Notes: generated by a model from the letters alone, not told the origin. A stretch of DNA of 23,262 bases from DAOTTI01 sp034437795 (GCA_034437795.1 DAOTTI010000272.1:1-23262), one strand, 5' to 3'. Positions 1-7,702 are shown, counted from the first letter of the stretch. Translations and numbers: made by a program.

Positions 1-468
1 GGCGGGCTATTCAGCACGCCCCGCGACCTGGTACGCTTCGTCGATCTCTTCCTGCCGTCCGCCGGCGGGCGCCAGCGCATCTGGTCGTCGCCGACCCCAG
101 CCGGCGTCCAGCTCGTCAGCCCTGCGACGGCGCGGGCGATGACCGCCGTGCAGTTTGGGCCGCCGGACGCCCCACCACACCTGGCCGCCGAGCTGCGGGA
201 CGCCGCGGCCCGCACCCCGCCCCTGCCGGCGGTCGAATGGGGGATCGGCTGGGAGGTCAAAGGAGCCAAGCGCCCGCATCGTAGCGGCGAGCTCACCTCG
301 CCGGCCACGTTCGGCCACGCCGGCGCCACCGGCACCATGGTCTGGGCCGACCCGGGCTTGGACATCGCCTGCGTGCTGCTCACCAACCGCACGCTGGTCA
401 GTGGCTGGACCGCCGAGCGCCCGCGGCAGGCCCTGTTTAGCAACGCCGTGGTCGCGGCGGCGCGCTGA
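1..468 (+). CDS. Serine hydrolase of the beta-lactamase/esterase fold, C-terminal part (5'-truncated)
   Basis: The frame is open from base 1 and ends at a TGA at 466-468, giving 155 residues of a protein whose start lies outside the window. The fragment opens with GGLFSTPRDLVRF, typical of the region after the active site in beta-lactamase-fold (PF00144) serine hydrolases. Near its end it has FGHAGATGTMVWADP (H106-A-G) followed by a hydrophobic strand, IACVLLTNR. The HxG triplet corresponds to the KTG/HxG motif lining the active site in class C-like esterases and peptidases. The catalytic SxxK and YxN motifs would lie upstream, so activity cannot be judged. The gene is on the opposite strand from all the others and converges with the cluster end (78 bases apart), so it is probably not part of the cluster. 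It could be an esterase, a DD-peptidase-like enzyme or a true beta-lactamase. Confidence 0.85.
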   Translation, partial: GGLFSTPRDLVRFVDLFLPSAGGRQRIWSSPTPAGVQLVSPATARAMTAVQFGPPDAPPHLAAELRDAAARTPPLPAVEWGIGWEVKGAKRPHRSGELTSPATFGHAGATGTMVWADPGLDIACVLLTNRTLVSGWTAERPRQALFSNAVVAAAR

Positions 469-546
469 GCGCGCGGCCGGCAGCCATGCGCCACCTCCCG
501 CTTGGAGACGGCGCGGATCGCCGGCTGCACACACGTCAAACAGAAG

Positions 547-1881
547 CTACCGCGTGGCGCGCTCCCAGCGCTGGCGCTGGCGCTCAAACTCGGCCTGCGC
601 CTGCGGGATATCGATCCGCGACGTGATCCCTGCCGGCTCGGCGCCGGTCACCTGCTTCACCAGCAGGGCGAAGGACCCCACCATCTGGGCCAGCGTGAAG
701 TTGCAGTGGCCGTAGGCGCCGGTGGGGATCTGCGTCACCAGCTGGCTGGCGCCGGCGGCCTGCACCTTGGCGTGATAGAGCAGCTCGTGCCAGAAGGGTA
801 CCTCTTCGTCGCCGATCGTATGCAGGGTGACCAGGGGCTTTGTCACCTGGCCGGAGGTGCGGTACTTGGCCAGGTTCAGGAGCGCGACGGGGCTGGCGTC
901 GAAACGCTGCACCCGCAGGTTGAGCAGCAGGTCGTTGTCGGAGCCGGTGTAGATGCGCCCGCGATTGCCATAGGGGTTACCGCCCAGCTTGGCCGCCGCG
1001 TCGTTGGTGCCGAAGACGGCGTACCACAGGACGTTGACCGTGGTGGTCTCGATAGTGGAGGGATCGGCCGGGTCGATGGCCGCTCCCGACGTCTTGATCA
1101 GCTGGCGCGCGGCGCTGGGGTTGGCCTGAATCGCCGCCTGCACCGCCGGCTTGTAGGTGCTCTCCCAGCCGGTAATCACCTCGAACGGGACCTCGATCGG
1201 GCTGCCGGGAAGCACGCCGGGAAAGAAGTAATCGAAGAGCACGCGGAAGTCGCCGACGTAGTCGATCTGCTTGCGGAAGTCGCCGATGGGGCCGCAGCCG
1301 GCCAGGCCACCGCTGAACCGCCCGGGGTGGCGCTCAATGAGCAGGGTGGTGATGATCCCGCCTTCAGATGCGCCGACCATATAGGTCCGGTTCGGCCTGG
1401 GGTAGAGGGAGATGAAGCGGTCCACCAGCTCCGTCACGTCCTCAACCCCTTCCAGGATGGCCAGGCCGTTCTGGCGGTAGCTGGTGGTGGCGAAGGCGTA
1501 GCCCAGCCCCTGCACCAGGTCCGGGAGATAGATCGTCTCTCCGTTGGGACCGGGGATTGTCAGGTGGTAGAAGTCCAGCGGGGCCACCGAGCCGTCTGGC
1601 TTGTTGTAGGCGACGTACCCGTGTCCCCAGACAAAGAGGTCGCCGTTCCAGCCACTGGTAGGGAGGCAGAACAGGGCGCGCGCGCCGTGCGGCAGCGGGG
1701 CGCTTTCGGTACATGGGCCGGGGACTGGCGCCTGAACGACCACCCCTTGTGCGAGTGAAGCCTCGGGCGCGGGCTCCCGAATGGCCGCTGCCCGCGCCGG
1801 TGCGCTCCCCAGGCTCCCCAGGACGCCACCAGCAATGAGCGCGAGCAGCAGCGCTAGCCGCCCGATCCTTCGTCTAGCCAT
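547..1881 (-). CDS. Secreted alpha/beta hydrolase
   Basis: This 444-residue protein starts with a clear signal peptide: RRR, then a hydrophobic core at about residues 8-25, with likely cleavage after the ARA near residue 31. It is therefore exported or lipid-face located. The body is an alpha/beta hydrolase. It has the nucleophile elbow GASEGG (Ser172), a candidate acid at Asp358 in TIGDEEVPF, and a candidate catalytic His at His392 in AYGHCNF. The oxyanion-side motif is VWGHGYV near residue 84. The ATG at 1881 is preceded by GGGAGGT with 9-base spacing. It is the last gene of the minus-strand run and follows the sulfatase-fold gene by 45 bases. The substrate is unknown; an esterase, lipase or peptidase-like hydrolase acting outside the cytoplasm is most likely. 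The C-terminal 25 residues are polar and rich in Arg and Gln. Confidence 0.85.
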   Translation of the reverse strand: MARRRIGRLALLLALIAGGVLGSLGSAPARAAAIREPAPEASLAQGVVVQAPVPGPCTESAPLPHGARALFCLPTSGWNGDLFVWGHGYVAYNKPDGSVAPLDFYHLTIPGPNGETIYLPDLVQGLGYAFATTSYRQNGLAILEGVEDVTELVDRFISLYPRPNRTYMVGASEGGIITTLLIERHPGRFSGGLAGCGPIGDFRKQIDYVGDFRVLFDYFFPGVLPGSPIEVPFEVITGWESTYKPAVQAAIQANPSAARQLIKTSGAAIDPADPSTIETTTVNVLWYAVFGTNDAAAKLGGNPYGNRGRIYTGSDNDLLLNLRVQRFDASPVALLNLAKYRTSGQVTKPLVTLHTIGDEEVPFWHELLYHAKVQAAGASQLVTQIPTGAYGHCNFTLAQMVGSFALLVKQVTGAEPAGITSRIDIPQAQAEFERQRQRWERATR

Positions 1882-1926
1882 TGTTGCTGTACCTCCCTCT
1901 CTGCAGATCGACTGGACGTATCCGGC

Positions 1927-3240
1927 TCAGTGCAGGCCGAGGCTGACCGGCTGCTCGCGCACGGGGTCTTCGTCCTTGCCCAACGCCGCCAGGCGGGAGG
2001 CAATCCACTCCTCCAGGTCACGTTCCAGCGCGGCCGCCAGGGCCGGCTCCGATTCCGCCAGGTTGCGGGTCTCTCCCGGGTCAGCCTCCAGGTCATACAG
2101 CTCGCGGTCGGGCGTGCCATAGCGATCCGGCTCGCGCGCCAGGATGAACTTGTGCGTCCGCGTGCGCAGGCTCCACTTCTTCTGCCAGGTGCACTCGCAG
2201 CTATAGAGCCGGTCATAGCCCCCATCCGCTCCGTCCGGCGCCTGGCCGGTGAGCAGCGGCCAGCGGCTGACGCCATCCATCTCGTCGGGGATGGGCAGAC
2301 CGGCGGCCTCAAGCAGCGTGGGAGCGACGTCCTGGTGCTGGAGCAGCTGGGGCAGGCGCCGCCCCGCCGGCACGCGCCCTGGCCAGCGCACAATCAGGGG
2401 GATGCGCAAGGTGCAGTCGTAGAGCCCATGGTGGTCGACGAAGATGCCGTGCTCCGTCAGGCTCTCACCGTGGTCGGCCAGGAGTACCACGAGGGTGTCC
2501 TCCGCCAGCCCGAGGTCGTCAAGGGCCGCCAGCAGTTCCCCCACGCCGTCGTCGAGGTGGCGTACCTCCTGGTCGTAGAGGGCGTCCAGGTAGGCGGGGT
2601 CGGTGACCACCCCTTCCGGCCGGCGCAGCCAGGTGTCCCGCGCCAGCGCGCCCAGCGGGTGCTCCCACCACGGGTCAAGGGTGTGGTTCGCCGGGTTGAC
2701 GGGGTTGCCCTGGTAGAAGAGGTGGCGATACTTCGGCGGCGGCGTGAGCGGCCAGTGCGGGTCCCAGTAGTGGATGAAGAGGAAGAACTGTTCGTCGGCA
2801 TGGGCGCGTAGCCACGGGATGGCCCGCGCGTTCAGCTCCTCGCAGCTGACGTCCATAGCCAGGATGTGGCGCAGGCTGGGGTCGATGTAGTACTCATAGC
2901 CCCGCCGGAACCATTGCCGCCCCTGCGCCAGATTATCGATCGCGCAGGTCGTGTACCCCTCACCGACGAGGATCTGTGGCAGGAAGGGGGCGTCCTTGGC
3001 CAGCTCGTTGCACGGACTGTGGGCGACGATGCCGTGGGTAATGGGGTGCTGGCCGGTGTACAGGGTGGTAAAGGAAGGATGCGTCGGAATGCCGGCGCAG
3101 AAGAAGCGCTCGGCCAGCGTTCCCTGGCGTGCCAGGGCGTCGATGTGCGGGCTCGTCTCGCGAGCATAGCCGTAGCACCCCAGGCGGTCGGCGCGCAGTG
3201 TATCCACGGCAATGAGCAGGATGTTTGGCGGTGGCGCCAT
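1927..3240 (-). CDS. Sulfatase-fold (alkaline phosphatase superfamily) hydrolase or transferase with Thr nucleophile, copy 1
   Basis: This 437-residue protein belongs to the sulfatase-like family (PF00884). The N-terminus has the metal-binding stretch NILLIAVDTLRAD (Asp13, Asp18), and the central metal site is ADHGES (Asp256, His257) followed by TEHG. The C-terminus carries the family tail ELYDLEADPGE. The formylglycine site C/S-x-P-S-R of real sulfatases is replaced by T53-H-P-S-F, so it cannot be a formylglycine-dependent sulfatase. Thr nucleophiles occur in this fold in LtaS- and EptA-type phosphotransferases, but those are membrane anchored. This protein has no signal peptide or membrane segment and is predicted cytosolic. 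The ATG at 3240 is chosen because AAGGGGAG lies 10 bases upstream and because it matches the paralogue at 5182-6486; a longer frame to 3378 would run into the upstream gene. Function inferred: phosphodiesterase or phosphotransferase on a cluster intermediate. The substrate is unknown. Confidence 0.88.
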   Translation of the reverse strand: MAPPPNILLIAVDTLRADRLGCYGYARETSPHIDALARQGTLAERFFCAGIPTHPSFTTLYTGQHPITHGIVAHSPCNELAKDAPFLPQILVGEGYTTCAIDNLAQGRQWFRRGYEYYIDPSLRHILAMDVSCEELNARAIPWLRAHADEQFFLFIHYWDPHWPLTPPPKYRHLFYQGNPVNPANHTLDPWWEHPLGALARDTWLRRPEGVVTDPAYLDALYDQEVRHLDDGVGELLAALDDLGLAEDTLVVLLADHGESLTEHGIFVDHHGLYDCTLRIPLIVRWPGRVPAGRRLPQLLQHQDVAPTLLEAAGLPIPDEMDGVSRWPLLTGQAPDGADGGYDRLYSCECTWQKKWSLRTRTHKFILAREPDRYGTPDRELYDLEADPGETRNLAESEPALAAALERDLEEWIASRLAALGKDEDPVREQPVSLGLH

Positions 3241-3250
3241 GGTGATGGGG

Positions 3251-3258
3251 CTCCCCTT
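3251..3258 (-). promoter_or_regulatory. Ribosome binding site deciding the start at 3240
   Basis: AAGGGGAG on the minus strand lies 10 bases before the ATG at 3240. It supports this start over the in-frame ATG at 3378, which lies inside the upstream gene. Confidence 0.6.
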
Positions 3259-3277
3259 CGCGTTCTCGGCCGATGGC

Positions 3278-3697
3278 CTACCATCCCTCAAGCGGGTTGT
3301 GCAGGCGCAGGCCGAAGGAGGTCTCTTTGATCTTGCCGTCCTGCAGGCGGAAGGTGGCCCTTCCACCCAAGCTTCCAATCTTCCAGGCCTTCAGTCGCTT
3401 GGACGTAACCACGGCGTCTACGGTCACCACGTCCCCTTTGGCCTTGATCGCATCAATCCGAACGAACTGCAGGTCGGCCGCGAAGCGCTCCTTGTGCCAC
3501 TCCTCGATCGCCTGCGTCCCCTGAAAGACGCCGGACATAAAGGTTAGCTTGGCGTCGGGGGCATAGAAGCTGACGCAGCCGGCCAGGTCGCGGTCACGCG
3601 CGGCCTGCAGATAGGCCTGAATAATGGCCTGCGGCTCGGCAGCCGGCACGGTGGCTCCGGATTGGGCGGTATGTGCTGCCTCCGGTTTCGGTTCCAT
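3278..3697 (-). CDS. SnoaL-like / NTF2-fold protein
   Basis: This small protein of 139 residues has the layout of the SnoaL/NTF2-like superfamily. A flexible N-terminal tail (1-20) is followed by a helix, IIQAYLQAARDRDL (25-38), then FYAPDAKLTFMSGVFQG (44-60) and a helix, TQAIEEWHKERFA. Antiparallel strands follow with the alternating pattern VVTVDAVVTSK, ATFRLQDGKIKE, and FGLRLHNPLEGW. In polyketide clusters this fold serves as a cyclase, hydroxylase-like enzyme, hydratase or isomerase, but it is also common in proteins of unknown role, so no reaction can be assigned. The start at 3697 is supported by a near-perfect AGGAGGT 9 bases upstream; the in-frame ATG at 3733 has no such site. It lies between the glycosyltransferase (72 bases upstream) and sulfatase-fold copy 1 (37 bases downstream). 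Confidence 0.8.
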   Translation of the reverse strand: MEPKPEAAHTAQSGATVPAAEPQAIIQAYLQAARDRDLAGCVSFYAPDAKLTFMSGVFQGTQAIEEWHKERFAADLQFVRIDAIKAKGDVVTVDAVVTSKRLKAWKIGSLGGRATFRLQDGKIKETSFGLRLHNPLEGW

Positions 3698-3706
3698 GGG
3701 GTACGC

Positions 3707-3713
3707 ACCTCCT
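3707..3713 (-). promoter_or_regulatory. Strong ribosome binding site of the SnoaL-like gene
   Basis: AGGAGGT on the minus strand lies 9 bases before the ATG at 3697. It is one of the best Shine-Dalgarno matches in the window and decides this start over the ATG at 3733. Confidence 0.7.
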
Positions 3714-3769
3714 GATGGGCTACATGGGCTCAATGGGTGAAGCTCCGTCCGTGAGCAGGGCGGACCCGC

Positions 3770-5149
3770 TCATGTCTGTGCCCGCTCCAGGATCGGACGC
3801 GCTCCAGCCGGGGCGGTGGTTGCGGTAGCGGCCAGTGTGGGTAACGGTGCGCGCGCCAGGGCTTCCAGCAGCTCAGCGGCGCCCCCCCGCCCATCCGCCC
3901 CTGGCGCGGCGGCAAGCGCTCGCGCCAGCTCCTGGGCGCGGGCGCGGAAGCGTGGCTCGTGCAGGACGCGCTCCACGGCGTCTCGCAAGCGCTGCGCCGT
4001 GCACTGCCGTGGCGACAGCCGTAGCCCCGCCCCCGCCGCCACTACCCGCTGGGCGTTATCCGGCTTGTCCCAGTGCGTGGGCACGATGACCAGGGGCACG
4101 CCGGCCTGCAGGGCCGCCATGATCGTGCCGGCCCCCCCGGTGGTGACCAGCGCGGCGCACCGCGGCAGCAGATCGCTGTGGCTGACCCACTGCTCGACCT
4201 GGATGTTTGGCGCCCGCGGCCCCAGGTCCAGCGTCGCGGGGTCGCGGTTGGGACCGGTGGTGAGAATGGCGTGGATCGGCCGGTGCGCCAGCCCCTGTGC
4301 CGCGGCACGAAGGACAAAGGGGTCCTGGTAGTGGGCGGTCCCCTCCGTGACGTGCACCACCGGCCGGTCGGCCGGCAAGGTGTCGAGCCAGGCCGGTGGC
4401 GCCTCCTGGCGGGGCCTGTTCCAGACGCAAGGGCCGACATAGCGGACGCTCGGGGGAAGGTCGCGCCGCTCGTAATCCAGGATGGGTAGGCTCGGCACCA
4501 GATAGAGCGGCAGCTCCGCCGTGTAGGCTGCGACCGATCCCCGCAAGGGCGGCAGGCCAAAGGTGGCGCGGATCTGGTTGACGCGCCGGCGGACGCCGAT
4601 TGCCAGGGCGCCGGTCGCCGCGGCGATGGCCTGGGCTAGTAAGCGCGTGCGCCAGGTGCGCGGTGGGGGGAGACCGGGGCCCCAGGGGGGCGCGTCCCGC
4701 CCGGGGATCAGGCAGCCGATCAGGAACGACGAGATCGCCACCGGCACGTGCGCCGTCTCCGGTAGCTCGCGCAGGATGAGGAAAGGCGCCCACAGGCAGG
4801 GGTCGCTGGCCAGCGCAGCCGGCCGCCACGCGCCTACCACTTCGCGCAGATCCTCGACCTGGGCCGGCATGGTGTCGACCCACCAGCGGCGGATGACGCG
4901 CTGGAAGAGCAGGGGCGCCTGCCAGCCGACCGGCCGGCTTTCCATGAACTGGACCAGGCGATCGACCTCGTCGTCGGCGATCCGCCGGAACGGGAAGACG
5001 GTAAAGCCTTCCGCCTCCAGCAAGGGTTGGACGCGCCGGCCGGTGTAGAATGCCACGTCATGCCCCCGCGCGCGCAGCCCGTGCGCGACGCTGATCTGCG
5101 GATACAGGTGCCCGGCCAGATGCCAGGTGGTGATCAGAAAACGCGCCAT
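3770..5149 (-). CDS. GT1-family (UGT/MGT-like) glycosyltransferase
   Basis: This 459-residue GT-B glycosyltransferase would move a sugar from a nucleotide donor to a small-molecule or lipid acceptor in the cytoplasm. The N-terminal half starts MARFLITTWHLAGHLYP, where H14 in GHLYP sits at the position of the catalytic base in this family. The C-terminal half has WVSHSDLLPRCAALV, then TTGGAGT (336-342), AALQAGVPLVIVP and HWDKPDNAQ, which together form the donor-binding signature. Two deviations stand out. The usual HGG is TGG (T337), and the strand normally reading SFGS is VHVTEGT (265-271). The C-terminal 30 residues are an Ala/Thr/Pro-rich tail. The ATG at 5149 is preferred over 5167 because GGAG lies 10 bases upstream. 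It starts 32 bases after sulfatase-fold copy 2, so co-transcription is likely. The acceptor is presumably the cluster product. Confidence 0.9.
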   Translation of the reverse strand: MARFLITTWHLAGHLYPQISVAHGLRARGHDVAFYTGRRVQPLLEAEGFTVFPFRRIADDEVDRLVQFMESRPVGWQAPLLFQRVIRRWWVDTMPAQVEDLREVVGAWRPAALASDPCLWAPFLILRELPETAHVPVAISSFLIGCLIPGRDAPPWGPGLPPPRTWRTRLLAQAIAAATGALAIGVRRRVNQIRATFGLPPLRGSVAAYTAELPLYLVPSLPILDYERRDLPPSVRYVGPCVWNRPRQEAPPAWLDTLPADRPVVHVTEGTAHYQDPFVLRAAAQGLAHRPIHAILTTGPNRDPATLDLGPRAPNIQVEQWVSHSDLLPRCAALVTTGGAGTIMAALQAGVPLVIVPTHWDKPDNAQRVVAAGAGLRLSPRQCTAQRLRDAVERVLHEPRFRARAQELARALAAAPGADGRGGAAELLEALARAPLPTLAATATTAPAGARPILERAQT

Positions 5150-5181
5150 GTACTGACGTCTCCGCATCTCAGGTTCAGACC

Positions 5182-6486
5182 CTACACGCCGCGAATGCTC
5201 ACCCCGTGCGCCCGCACAGGGTCTTCGTCCCGCCCCAGCGCGCTCAGCCGGCCAGCGATCCAGTCCTCCAGGTCGCGTTCAAGCGCCGCCACCAGCCCTG
5301 GCTGCGCCTCCGCCAGGTTCTGCGTCTCGCCGGGGTCGGCCTCCAGGTCATACAGTTCTCGGTCGGGATTGCCGTACCGGTCCGGCGCCCGCGCCACAAT
5401 GAGCTTGTGCGTCCTGGTCCGCACGCACCATTTGGCCTGCCAGGTGCTCTCGCAGCTATAGATCCGGTCGCGACCTGCGTCCTCGGCTTCTCCCGACAGC
5501 AGGGGCCAGAAGCTGCAGCCATCCATCTCCTCCGGCACAGGGATGCCGGCCGCTTCCAGCAACGTGGGGGCGATGTCCTGGTGCTGCAGGAGCTGGGGCA
5601 GGCGCCGCCCCGCAGGGATACGCCCCGGCCAGCGGGCGATAAACGGCACGCGCAGGGTGCAGTCGTACAGGCCGTGGTGCTCGAAGAAGATGCCGTGCTC
5701 GGTGAAGCTCTCGCCGTGGTCGCCAAACAGCAGCACCAGCGTATCGTCGGCCAACCCAAGCTGGTCGAGCGTCGCCAGTACCTCCCCGATCCCGTCGTCC
5801 AGGTGGCGCACCTCCTGGTCATAGAGCGCCTCCACGTAGGCCGCGTCGGTGACGTGTCCATCGGGCCGGCGCAGCCAGGTGTCGCGCGCCAGCGCGCCCA
5901 GCGGGTGCTCCCACCACCGCTCCAGGGAACGGTTCGCCGGATCCGTCGGGTTGCCTTCGTAAAACAGGTGGCGGTACTGCGCTGGCGGGACCAGCGGCGC
6001 GTGGGGATCCCAGTAGTGGACCAGGGCGAAGAATGGCTCGTCGTGGTGTCGCTGCAGCCAGGGAATGAGCCGGCCGTTCAGCTCCTCGCACGTCACGCCG
6101 ATGAGCAGCGGGCGCCGCACGCTGGGGTCGATGTAGAACTCATACCCGCGCCCGAACCAGGCCTTCACGCGGGCCAGGTTATCCACGGCGCAGGTGGTGT
6201 AGCCGTCCCGCAAGAAGATCTGGGGCAGGAAAGGGGCGTCCTTGGCCAGCTCGAACCGGCCGCCATGCGCCACCACGCCATGGGTGATGGGGTGCTGGCC
6301 CGTGTACAGCGTCGTGTACGACGGCTGGGTGGGGATACCGGCGCAGAAGAAGCGCTCGGCCAGCGTCCCCTGGCGCGCCAGGGCGTCGATGTGCGGGCTC
6401 GTCTCGCGAGCATAGCCGTAGCACCCCAGGTGGTCCGCGCGCAGGGTGTCCACCGTGATCAGGAGCACGTTGGTCGGGGTATCCAT
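5182..6486 (-). CDS. Sulfatase-fold (alkaline phosphatase superfamily) hydrolase or transferase with Thr nucleophile, copy 2
   Basis: This 434-residue paralogue of the protein at 1927-3240 is collinear with it from residue 1 to about 335, with most positions identical and whole blocks the same (for example LPQLLQHQD and YARETSPHIDALARQG). Metal-site residues are Asp13, Asp18, Asp256 and His257. The nucleophile site reads T53-Q-P-S-Y, again lacking the Cys/Ser and the Arg of sulfatases. It has no signal peptide or membrane segment, so it is predicted cytosolic. The ATG at 6486 has GGAAG 5 bases upstream. The in-frame GTG at 6498 has its purine-rich run almost abutting it and adds residues absent from copy 1. 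The gene lies between the secreted propeller (56 bases upstream) and the glycosyltransferase (32 bases downstream). Two similar but diverged copies suggest different substrates or successive steps. Phosphodiester chemistry is inferred, not shown. Confidence 0.88.
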   Translation of the reverse strand: MDTPTNVLLITVDTLRADHLGCYGYARETSPHIDALARQGTLAERFFCAGIPTQPSYTTLYTGQHPITHGVVAHGGRFELAKDAPFLPQIFLRDGYTTCAVDNLARVKAWFGRGYEFYIDPSVRRPLLIGVTCEELNGRLIPWLQRHHDEPFFALVHYWDPHAPLVPPAQYRHLFYEGNPTDPANRSLERWWEHPLGALARDTWLRRPDGHVTDAAYVEALYDQEVRHLDDGIGEVLATLDQLGLADDTLVLLFGDHGESFTEHGIFFEHHGLYDCTLRVPFIARWPGRIPAGRRLPQLLQHQDIAPTLLEAAGIPVPEEMDGCSFWPLLSGEAEDAGRDRIYSCESTWQAKWCVRTRTHKLIVARAPDRYGNPDRELYDLEADPGETQNLAEAQPGLVAALERDLEDWIAGRLSALGRDEDPVRAHGVSIRGV

Positions 6487-6491
6487 CACTG

Positions 6492-6496
6492 CTTCC
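6492..6496 (-). promoter_or_regulatory. Ribosome binding site deciding the start at 6486
   Basis: GGAAG on the minus strand lies 5 bases before the ATG at 6486. It sits inside the alternative GTG-initiated frame (6498) and so favours the ATG. Confidence 0.5.
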
Positions 6497-6542
6497 ACTT
6501 CTTCCTACTGGTTCCTACGGGCGGTCGAGGTGGCAGGGGACG

Positions 6543-7670
6543 CTAGCTCCGCGTCAGTTCCAGGAGCCAGACCTCGTTGCGGTTGCTCTGGAAGAACTGG
6601 AGATAGAGGGCGATCTTGGTCCCATCGGGGCTCCAGGCGTGGTCGGCGACGACTACCCTTTCTCCCTGGTACTCGGGGTAGCCGGGCTCATTGAAGTAGG
6701 TCAGGCGGCGCCGGCTGCCGCCGGCCGTCATTAGCCAGAGGTCGGTCTTCAGCCACTCACGGTAGTACACGCCGGGCGTGGTACCGTACGGCATGCTGGA
6801 CATCCAGGAGAGGGCGTCGGCCCACGGAGAGAGCTTGGCATGCTCGTCCCACTGCCCGGGCTCTGTCCCGCCGGCGGAGAAGGTCAGGCGCTTGACCTGG
6901 TCCGGTGTGGCCAGGTCCATCCGGCACAGGTCCATGTTCTCGTCGGCCATGCCGGCCACCGGCGTGCAGGAGAAGTAGATCCACGAGCCGTCCGGCCCCC
7001 AGCCCTGTGACTCCAGCCAGACCGGCTGCGGGCCGGGGTTAAAGTACTGGTGGTTGCTCAGAGATGGCTGGGGTGAGGTCACGAAGTCGGCGATCACCAG
7101 GCGGTAGTCGCCGAACACGCCCCCACTCCCTTCGAGGTCGGTCCACAGGAGCCTGCTCCCATCGCGGCTGAACTGGGCGTGGAGGCTCCCCGACAGGGCA
7201 TCGCGCCGCACGTCGGTCAGCCGGTAGACCAGGTTCGTGGCCAGGTCCAGGACCCAGAGGTCGTTGTAACGGCCGGACCCAGGAGCGGTGGCGTTGGGCC
7301 CCGCCGGCGCGTGCTGCTCCTTCTCCACCTGAAAGACCAGGTAGCGCCCCGACGGGTGCACCACTGGGTTCCCCTTGTTCCGGCTCGGCAGATCCGGCCG
7401 GTTGCACGTCAGACACAGGTCCCCCGTCCCGTCGGGCCGGATCCGGTAGACCTCCCAGTACCCGCTGGCGCCGAGCCGGTCATAGTAGAGCCACTGCCCC
7501 GCGGGCGACCAGGCCACCCGTCCACCGGCCGGCAGCAGCCGGCGCAGTCCGGTGACCTGATAGTCACCTCCTGCCTCAGCGCGGTGCGGCGGGAGGCCGG
7601 CCGCGAGCAAGACGCCCATCGCCCCGATGGCGAGCAAGAGCCGTTTGATGGTCCCTCGAAACGACGTCAC
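6543..7670 (-). CDS. Secreted TolB-like (PD40) beta-propeller protein
   Basis: This 375-residue protein has an N-terminal signal peptide: RGTIKR, a hydrophobic core at about residues 11-25, and likely cleavage after AEA near residue 33. The mature part is a series of WD40-like PD40 blades. Typical repeat cores are AWSPAGQWLYYD (53-64), HPSGRYLVFQ (105-114), SRDGSRLLWT (168-177), GPDGSWIYFS (225-234) and SPDGTKIALYL (347-357), each followed by a strand of the LWVLDL or VWLLEL type. Such propellers bind ligands or partner proteins and are usually not catalytic themselves. Four Cys in two places (C86, C89, C235, C249) could form disulfides. Translation starts at GTG (7670), supported by AGGAGGG 9 bases upstream. 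It is 79 bases downstream of SDR copy 1, with a palindrome in the gap. Possible roles are product binding, export or self-protection at the cell surface; none is demonstrated. Confidence 0.82.
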   Translation of the reverse strand: MTSFRGTIKRLLLAIGAMGVLLAAGLPPHRAEAGGDYQVTGLRRLLPAGGRVAWSPAGQWLYYDRLGASGYWEVYRIRPDGTGDLCLTCNRPDLPSRNKGNPVVHPSGRYLVFQVEKEQHAPAGPNATAPGSGRYNDLWVLDLATNLVYRLTDVRRDALSGSLHAQFSRDGSRLLWTDLEGSGGVFGDYRLVIADFVTSPQPSLSNHQYFNPGPQPVWLESQGWGPDGSWIYFSCTPVAGMADENMDLCRMDLATPDQVKRLTFSAGGTEPGQWDEHAKLSPWADALSWMSSMPYGTTPGVYYREWLKTDLWLMTAGGSRRRLTYFNEPGYPEYQGERVVVADHAWSPDGTKIALYLQFFQSNRNEVWLLELTRS

Positions 7671-7679
7671 CCTGCCTGG

Positions 7680-7686
7680 CCCTCCT
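7680..7686 (-). promoter_or_regulatory. Ribosome binding site for the GTG start at 7670
   Basis: AGGAGGG on the minus strand lies 9 bases before a GTG codon. It decides the non-ATG start and leaves an intact signal peptide. Confidence 0.65.
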
Positions 7687-7702
7687 GCATTGTCACCATC
7701 GT

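Noticed and set aside
1..468. Antibiotic-resistance beta-lactamase guarding the cluster
   Set aside because: Only the C-terminal third is present and it resembles the broad esterase/peptidase group; it is on the opposite strand and converges with the cluster, so no link is supported.
469..546. Bidirectional terminator between the convergent genes
   Set aside because: Only a weak 6-base inverted repeat (GCAGCC/GGCTGC) with a long loop and no T-run could be found, so a terminator is plausible by position but not supported.
1927..6486. Calling the two sulfatase-fold genes arylsulfatases
   Set aside because: The C/S-x-P-x-R formylglycine motif is absent (T-x-P-S-F/Y), so sulfatase activity by the known mechanism is not possible.
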